Source: Clostridia bacterium
Lineage (GTDB): Bacteria; Bacillota; Clostridia; TANB77; CAG-465
Reading direction: 5' to 3'
Length of the DNA stretch: 64,000 nt
NCBI GenBank assembly: GCA_900772475.1
Contig: CAAHEI010000039.1
Coordinates: 16,001-80,000, forward strand
In this document: one piece after another, positions 58,442 to 64,000 of the stretch
Layout of the letters: each line of letters begins with the position of its first letter
Numbering within the stretch: the stretch's first letter is position 1
Made by a program: the position numbers and the translations under genes
The notes under the pieces: generated by a model
The model's input: only the letters and a program-made list of their open reading frames with translations
Database searches by the model: none
What the model was told of the DNA's origin: nothing

Positions 58442-59698
58442 CTATAAACTTATTTTTAATAATCCATAATTTTGTAATTCTTGCAATGTAAAAATATTTT
58501 TTACATCATAAACTATATTGCAAGAATCTCTTAACATTTTCTTTATATCTTGAGGATGCAATGATTTATATTCTTTATGTGCTACAGCAAATATAACTGC
58601 GTCCATATCTTTTATTTCATCAATAGTTTTAAAATTTTCTTCTTGTAAATCAATCAAAGGGTCAGAAATAACAACATTGATTCCTTTTTCTTTTAGTATT
58701 TTCGAAATTTCAAGAGATTTTGAATTTCTAATATCTGGTACATCTTCTTTAAATGTTAATCCTAAAACAGCAACATTAGAATCCACATTTCTTATACCTG
58801 CTTCATTAATTTTTTTCTCAATTTCATCTGATATTAATTGTGAAATGCTATCATTAACTTCTCTTGCGGATTTCATTATTTTAGCATTAAAATTAACATC
58901 ATTAGCTTTTTCAATTAAATAATATGGATCTACTCCTATACAATGTCCTCCAACTAGACCTGGCAAAAATCTTAAAAAATTCCACTTCGTACTTGCAGCA
59001 TTTATAACTTCCGTAGTATCTATTCCTAAGTTTTTAAATAACATTGCAGCTTCGTTAATAAATGCTATATTTATATCTCTTTGGGTGTTCTCAAGAATTT
59101 TAGCAGCTTCTGCAACTTTAATACAACTTGCTTCATACAATCCAGCACTAATAATGCTGCCATAAACCGATGATATTATTTTTAGGGATTCATTATCCAT
59201 TGCAGAAACTATCTTTAAAATATTTTCTACCTTATGTATTTTATCTCCTGGATTTATTCTTTCAGGAGAATATCCAACTTTAAAGTCAATGCCACATTTC
59301 ATATTAGAATATTTCTCTAAAATAGGGATACAAATTTCTTCTGTTGCTCCAGGATATACTGTTGATTCATATACTACAATACATCCTTTTTTTAGATTTT
59401 TTCCGACAATTTTACTAGCACTTTCTAGTGGAAAAAAATCAGGTTTCTTAAAATGATTAATTGGTGTAGGAACAGCGATAACAATAAAATCTGCATTTTT
59501 TAGTTCAGTTTCATCAGATGTAAATTGAATTTTTGATTTCTTTAGTTCATTTCCGACTTCATTAGTAAGGTCAATTCCGTTTTTGTAGGATTCTATTTTT
59601 GACTGGTTAATATCAAAACCTATAACATTATACTTCTTTGAAAAAGCAACTGCTAATGGCAATCCTACATATCCTAAACCTACTACAGCAATTTCCAT
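58442..59698 (-). CDS. UDP-sugar 6-dehydrogenase, WbpO/TviB type
   Basis: This 418-aa protein has the NAD-binding GLGYVGLPLAVAF start (about 7-19), the catalytic Cys in GGHCIGVDPYYL (about 254-265) and the typical TPINHFKKPDF region. It oxidises UDP-N-acetylhexosamine at C6 to the uronic acid in two steps. It is the first gene of the six-gene operon and lies behind a consensus promoter (59730-59758). Confidence 0.88.
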   Translation of the reverse strand: MEIAVVGLGYVGLPLAVAFSKKYNVIGFDINQSKIESYKNGIDLTNEVGNELKKSKIQFTSDETELKNADFIVIAVPTPINHFKKPDFFPLESASKIVGKNLKKGCIVVYESTVYPGATEEICIPILEKYSNMKCGIDFKVGYSPERINPGDKIHKVENILKIVSAMDNESLKIISSVYGSIISAGLYEASCIKVAEAAKILENTQRDINIAFINEAAMLFKNLGIDTTEVINAASTKWNFLRFLPGLVGGHCIGVDPYYLIEKANDVNFNAKIMKSAREVNDSISQLISDEIEKKINEAGIRNVDSNVAVLGLTFKEDVPDIRNSKSLEISKILKEKGINVVISDPLIDLQEENFKTIDEIKDMDAVIFAVAHKEYKSLHPQDIKKMLRDSCNIVYDVKNIFTLQELQNYGLLKISL

Positions 59699-59729
59699 TA
59701 TGCTTTTCTCCTTTACATATTTGATTTAT

Positions 59730-59758
59730 ATTATACAATCTTTTCCATTTACTGTCAA
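59730..59758 (-). promoter_or_regulatory. Consensus promoter of the sugar cluster
   Basis: A perfect TTGACA (59758-59753), a 17-base spacer and a perfect TATAAT (59735-59730) on the minus strand, about 30 bases before the dehydrogenase start and 36 bases from the IS30 left end. Confidence 0.85.
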
Positions 59759-59794
59759 TCTATTTTAGTTTTAAGTTTCGGTTTTTTGCATTTG

Positions 59795-61447
59795 TCAATT
59801 GAAAAAGTAAATTCTATTTGATTAAAGTACAATATAAATAAGTGTTACATTATATCTTATTGTAAGATTAAATTATAGTGATATAATTAAAGAGTAGATG
59901 TTTCTTGGGAAAGAAGGTTAATTATGGGTTTTAATGGTAAACATCTTTCTTTAGAAGATAGAAAAATTATTGAAGAAAACATCAACAAAGGATTAAGAAA
60001 ATTTGAAACAGCAAAAGAACTCAATAAGAGTCAATCAACAATCGGAAAAGAAATAAAAAGCAACAGAAAACGTAGATATTCACAAACAGAAGACTCGCCT
60101 TGGAAATGTAAACATTATAAAGACTGTAAAGTTTGTATTGGAAGATGTTTTGATTTTGAAGAAGTTCCATGCTTCAGAAGAGATAGGTTTATTGGTGCAT
60201 GTAATGGTTGCTCTGAAATAAAAAGTTGTAAAAAAACAAAATATTTTTATTATGCCAACATCGCACAGAAAAATTATGAATATTCTTTAAAAGATTCCAG
60301 ACAAGGTGTTAACTTAAATACAACTGAACTTTTTGAATTAGCACATATAATATGCCCTTTAATCAAACAAGGGCAGTCAATTTACACGATTTTACAAAAT
60401 CATAAAGAAATTACACAATGTGAAAAAACAATTTATACATACATTTAAATGGGATTATTTAAAGACTGGGGTGTCACTAATATTGACTTAAGAAGAAAAG
60501 TAGCAAGAAAAATTTCAAATAAAAATAAGCTTAAGAAAAGATCTGAATCAGCAGATTATACTGGTAGAAAATATGATGATTATGTTGAATTTGTAAAGAA
60601 TAATCCAACTTATGCAACAACAGAAATGGACACAGTTTATAATCATCAAAAAGATCCATATATTTAAACATTCATATTTGAAAACACAGGGCTCATGATA
60701 GGACGATTAAAACAGCATAAAACATCTGAAGAAATGTCTAATTCACTTAATTATTTTCAAGAACTTCTTGGAGATGAAATGTATCAAAGGATGTTTGGTT
60801 TATTATTAACAGACAGAGGCCCTGAATTTGCAAAGCCACAACTGTTTGAAGTAAATACAGAAACAGGTGAAATTAGAAGTAATATATTTTATTGTGATGC
60901 ACAAATGCCAAGCCAGAAGCCACATGTAGAAAACAATCATGAGTTCATAAAAGATATTATATTAAAGAAAAAATCTATGTCAAATTTAACACAGGACAAG
61001 CTTGATTTAATGTTCTCACACATAAATTCTGTACCAAGAAAATCTCTTGGAGGAAAGACTCCATACGAAGCATTTGAATTTTTCTATGGTAAAGATACTT
61101 TAGATAAATTAAATATACAAAAGATAAAAGAAGATGAGGTCACATTACAGCCTTATCTTCTTCAATTATAAGTATATATATTAAAAAATTCTAACAAGAA
61201 GCATTTACATTAACTGCATATTGCCGCTGTTGCGAGCACAATTAAGTGAATAGAAATTAGTCTTACAGGTAAAAAAATTAATTTGAATTCACTCGCTTAA
61301 GTTCGTCTTTTTTTCTTGTCTATATCCTCATTTTACACTAAAAATAAGCAAAAATCAATGTTTTGGCATTAAATTTTTGCTTATAAATAGCATTTACTCG
61401 GTAACTAGAATTTACTTTTTCAAACTAGAATTTACTTTTTCAATTGA
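59795..61447 (+). mobile_element. IS30-family insertion sequence, decayed
   Basis: A 22-bp perfect inverted repeat bounds it (TCAATTGAAAAAGTAAATTC at the left end, 59795-59816, with 61426-61447). The right end is doubled: a second copy of AACTAGAATTTACTTTTTCA lies directly inside it at about 61403-61422. It carries one transposase frame with two in-frame stops. No clear target duplication is visible. Confidence 0.82.
59924..61171 (+). pseudogene. IS30-family transposase with two in-frame stops
   Basis: A single frame of about 415 codons is broken by TAA at 60446-60448 and 60665-60667. Around both stops the frame continues unshifted; Gln (CAA) would fit each context, so two C-to-T changes explain them. 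Visible features: a helix-turn-helix (KGLRKFETAKELNKSQSTIG), a cysteine-rich stretch with CKHYKDCKVC and CNGCSEIKSC, and the DDE core with ETDTVY-like EMDTVYNH, LLTDRGPEF and the Glu in HVENNHEF. Probably inactive. Confidence 0.85.
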
Positions 61448-61490
61448 CCTCTTATAAAAGAAATTTGAATTTATTTATTATTAACATTTT
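61172..61490. other. Non-coding right part of IS30 and junction to the next IS
   Basis: About 275 bases between the transposase end and the IS30 right end hold no gene; a GC-richer patch occurs near 61220-61260. From 61448 to 61490 is a 43-base spacer between the two insertion sequences. Confidence 0.5.
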
Positions 61491-61506
61491 TGTAAATGTT
61501 AAAATA

Positions 61507-61557
61507 AAACTGATAGAAAAATTCAATGTAAAATTGATAAAATTCTATCAGTTTTTT
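61507..61557 (+). terminator. Terminator-like stem in the left end of IS21 element B
   Basis: A 12-bp stem (61507-61518 with 61543-61554) ends in a T run on the plus strand. It stands before istA and may prevent outside transcription from entering. Confidence 0.55.
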
Positions 61558-61633
61558 CATGGCTTTTTTTGATATAATTAATATATCTTTTCTGAGAGTT
61601 TAAGGAATATAAATTGAAAGGAGTTGATTATTT

Positions 61634-62844
61634 ATGAGAAAAGATATATTAAATGCGATACATGAAATAAAGGAGGTGAAAGATTTGATAAATAAAAGCG
61701 AAATTGCAAGAAGATTTAATTGTTCAATTAATACTGTTAATAAATATTTAAATAAACAAGAAACTACTAAATCTACTAGAAAGTATTCTTCTAAATTAGA
61801 TAACTTTAAAGGAATTATTATTGAAAAAACAGATGATTTCTCAGCTAATGGTAGAGCAATTTTTAATTTCATAAGAGACAAAGGATACACTGGTTCATAC
61901 GGCATTGTTTCTAAGTTCATAAAAGAATATAAACAAGAAGAACAAAATAAAGCTACTATTAGATTTGAAACTACACCTGGTTTTCAGGCACAAGTTGATT
62001 GGAAAGAAAATTTTAAAATAATAAATAAAGAAGGTAAAGAATTTGAAATTAATATATTTTTAATGATATTAGGTTATTCTAGATATAAATATATAGAGTT
62101 AACTTTAGATAAAACGCAAGATACTTTGTTTGAATGTATTATGCATGCATGTAAAGAGTTTCGGTGGAGTACCTCATGAAATACTTTTTGATAATATGGC
62201 TACCGTTGTTGATAGATTATCGTCTACATATCGAGCAGTTGTAATTAATAAAAAATTTTCTCAATTTGCTAAAGATGTTGGATTTGTTGTAAATACATGT
62301 AGACCATATAGACCTCGAACGAAAGGAAAAGTTGAGTGTGTTGCAAAACTTATAGATAGGTTAAAAGTATATAAAAGAGAATTTACTACAATTGAAGAAT
62401 TAGATGATATTGTAAAAAAACTAATGAATGAAATAAACAATGAAAATATCAATTTTGTAGAAAAGCCAATAAATAGATTAAAAGAGGAACAGAAATATCT
62501 AAGTTCTTTGCCTTCAATAGATTGTGTAAGCCAGTATTTCCGCCAAAATAAGGGTTACAAAGTTTCTAAAGAATCTATGATTACATATAAAAAACATAAA
62601 TATTCTGTTCCAATAAAATATATTGGTGAGTATCTAACTGTTGAAGAAAACAATGATACTCTTAATATATATTATACTACAGATTTAATTACTTGTCATA
62701 AAATATCACGGAAAATTTTTAAATTATAAAAAAGAACATGTTCATGAAATTTTAAGATCAGATGCCTTAAAGAATAAGCCAGATGATAAAATTGATGAAT
62801 TTATTAAGGATAATCTTGAAAAGATGGATATATTTTTAAGTTAG
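61634..62844 (+). pseudogene. istA: Frameshifted IS21 transposase (istA)
   Basis: Three frames together make one IstA: the first (61634-62179) has the helix-turn-helix KSEIARRFNCSINTVNKYLN and the first DDE acid in AQVDWKEN; the second (about 62160-62729) has LFDNMATV and TKGKVECVAK; the third runs to TAG at 62844 (ending NLEKMDIFLS). Shifts of one base occur near 62160 (GAGTTTCGGTGG) and in the T/A run near 62715. All catalytic acids remain, but the protein cannot be made in one piece. Confidence 0.82.
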
Positions 62845-62860
62845 GAGATGAAAATATAAA

Positions 62861-63616
62861 ATGATCAATTACAATAAATTGATGAATAATATAGAAACAT
62901 TAAAACTAGATAAATTAGTAAGTTTTTTACCAAATTATTTAGACAGTATAAAAAATCAAGATATATCAATAGTGGATATATTGTATAGATTAACAGAAGA
63001 GGAAATTAAATACAGAGATGAAAGAGCTTCAAAAATACAGGTATCTGTAGCCGGTTTTCCATTTGAAAAAGAAATAAAAGATTTTGATTTTTCATATCAA
63101 CCAGGAATAAGTAAACAACAAATGTTAGAATTGGAAAGTTTAAAATTTATGGAGAAAAAAGAAAATGTATTATTTGTTGGTTCAAGCGGAGTAGGAAAAA
63201 CACATTTAGCTGTTAGTATAGGGATAGCAGCAGCTAAAAATAGATATTTAACATATTTCATATCATGTCATGATTTAATAATGCAGTTAAGAAAAGCACA
63301 TAATGAAAACAGATTAGAACAGAGATTAAAACAATTTTGTAAATATAGATTATTAATAATTGATGAAATAGGATATTTACCTGTAGATAGAGATGGAGCA
63401 AATTTATTTTTTCAACTTATAGCAAAAAGATATGAACAAAATTCAACTATAATAACAACCAATCAACCATTTTCAAAATGGGGAGAAATATTTAGCGATA
63501 ATACATTAGCAAATGCAATATTAGATAGGCTATTACATCATTCAAGTGTAATAAATATAACAGGGCAGTCTTATCATTTAAAAGATAAATTAGAAGAAAT
63601 GGAAAAAAGAAAGTAA
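62861..63616 (+). CDS. istB: IS21 helper ATPase (istB), intact
   Basis: This 251-aa AAA+ protein has Walker A VGSSGVGKTH (about 106-115) and Walker B RLLIIDEIGYLP. The family N-terminus includes VAGFPFEKEIKDFDFSYQP. The start ATG 62861 lies behind GGAGATG. It is followed by a long inverted repeat at 63623-63664. It could work with an IstA supplied elsewhere. Confidence 0.9.
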   Translation: MINYNKLMNNIETLKLDKLVSFLPNYLDSIKNQDISIVDILYRLTEEEIKYRDERASKIQVSVAGFPFEKEIKDFDFSYQPGISKQQMLELESLKFMEKKENVLFVGSSGVGKTHLAVSIGIAAAKNRYLTYFISCHDLIMQLRKAHNENRLEQRLKQFCKYRLLIIDEIGYLPVDRDGANLFFQLIAKRYEQNSTIITTNQPFSKWGEIFSDNTLANAILDRLLHHSSVINITGQSYHLKDKLEEMEKRK

Positions 63617-63622
63617 AAAATA

Positions 63623-63664
63623 TTTTCCAAAAACTGTAAATTATAATTTGCAGTTTTTGGAAAA
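63623..63664. repeat. Long inverted repeat after istB
   Basis: Arms of about 20 bases (63623-63642 with 63645-63664) pair with one G-U on the plus strand. T-runs flank the left side, which suits termination on the minus strand; on the plus strand no T tail follows. Confidence 0.6.
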
Positions 63665-63729
63665 ACCATATTAAATTTTATATCAATTTAATTTTGTATT
63701 TTTTTTTCAATTTTATATTGACTTTTACA

Positions 63730-63927
63730 TAAATTTAAATAACAAATTTCATAATTTCAAGAATCCTCATAAATACTTATAAATTTTTTAGAGATTTTTG
63801 TTTTTAGAAACAAAAAAGAAGATAATCTGATTTTAATCAAACTATCTTCTTATTCTTTTTGATTTTGTCGAAATTATGAAATCTATATTTTTAAAGACTT
63901 TCAAAGCGATTCGACGAAAATCGTCTA
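63730..63927. other. Region between IS21 element B and the tRNA-Asn gene
   Basis: About 200 AT-rich bases. The only clear feature is the terminator at 63816-63851. No duplicated tRNA 3' end or integrase gene is seen here. Confidence 0.5.
63811..63851 (-). terminator. Terminator after tRNA-Asn
   Basis: A 9-bp stem (63816-63824 with 63843-63851) is followed on the minus strand by TTTTTTG. It ends the transcript of the tRNA gene. Confidence 0.7.
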
Positions 63928-64000
63928 TGGCTCCCACTGTAGGGCTCGAACCTACGACCCTGCGGTTAACAGCCGCATGCTCTACCGACTGAGCTAAGTG
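63928..64000 (-). tRNA. tRNA-Asn (anticodon GTT), 5' end cut by the window
   Basis: On the minus strand the sequence gives the D arm GCTCAGTCGGTAGAGC, an anticodon stem-loop with CTGTTAA (anticodon GTT, Asn), the T arm GTAGGTTCGAGCCCTAC, and an encoded CCA at 63930-63928. The acceptor 3' strand AGTGGGA pairs with CACT at the visible start, so three bases of the 5' end are missing. The discriminator base is G, usual for Asn. Confidence 0.95.

Larger units (their letters stand above)
61491..63729 (+). mobile_element. IS21-family insertion sequence B
   Basis: Ends match imperfectly over about 50 bases: the left end TGTAAATGTTAAAATAAAAC from 61491 and the right end ending ACTTTTACA at 63729, whose complement reads TGTAAAAGTCAATATAAAAT. 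It carries a frameshifted istA and an intact istB on the plus strand. It is a different lineage from the element at 48-50 kb. A terminator-like stem (61507-61518 with 61543-61554, then TTTTTT) sits inside the left end and could block read-in. Confidence 0.65.

Noticed and set aside
51212..60667. Three in-frame TAA codons in mobile elements, hinting at stop-codon reassignment
   Set aside because: TAA ends many intact housekeeping genes in the window at their normal length, and prfA is present. The three codons lie only in decaying elements and are explained by single-base mutations.
63928..64000. Attachment-site duplication of the tRNA-Asn 3' end
   Set aside because: I found no second copy of the T-arm and acceptor sequence elsewhere in the accessory region by eye.

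Overview
The window is AT-rich (about 30% G+C or less by eye) with strong AGGAGG-type ribosome binding sites, TTGACA/TATAAT promoters with 17-bp spacers, and Gram-positive marker genes (SepF, DivIVA, FtsEX with M23 hydrolases, LCP proteins, CvpA, a split transketolase). This points to an anaerobic low-GC Firmicute, most likely a Clostridia-class bacterium. The species cannot be named from the sequence alone. Most genes lie on the minus strand.

Core part, about 1-42,300. A partial secreted-protein gene runs off the left edge, followed by an HD-GYP response regulator, a ComEA-like protein and a D,D-carboxypeptidase. A rarA / beta-propeller-type membrane protein / cvpA / two-LCP operon comes next. 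After it lie a split transketolase, a YitT protein, an Alg13/Alg14-like glycosyltransferase pair, a radical SAM protein and rnc, then acpP. The str operon (rpsL-rpsG-fusA-tuf) follows, then a von Willebrand A plus transglutaminase pair, rpoB-rpoC on their own promoter, prfA, sepF-divIVA, ftsE-ftsX with two M23 hydrolase-activator genes, and ruvA.

Accessory part, about 42,300-63,730. This holds a compact phage-like lysis cassette (endolysin, a coupled 19-codon ORF, two small membrane proteins, one with an apparent ATA start) preceded by a structured RNA with interchangeable stems. Upstream of that is a two-gene module: a membrane-anchored coiled-coil protein and a 482-aa protein with an E/D/QxK nuclease-like N-terminal part and a glycine-rich hydrophobic C-terminal part. 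A radical SAM / M20 peptidase pair with a consensus promoter follows. Then come an IS21-family element with broken istB, a group II intron (probably class C) whose reverse transcriptase has an in-frame stop, a GNAT gene, and a six-gene nucleotide-sugar cluster (dehydrogenase, PseC-like aminotransferase, epimerase, TIM barrel, second aminotransferase, ATP-grasp). The region ends with a decayed IS30 element and a second IS21-family element with broken istA but intact istB. A tRNA-Asn gene, cut by the right edge, closes the window.

The best candidates for something undescribed are the 43.0-45.7 kb block (module, structured RNA and lysis cassette), the radical SAM/M20 pair, and the ATP-grasp-containing sugar cluster. 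All functional claims for them are inference from motifs and context.
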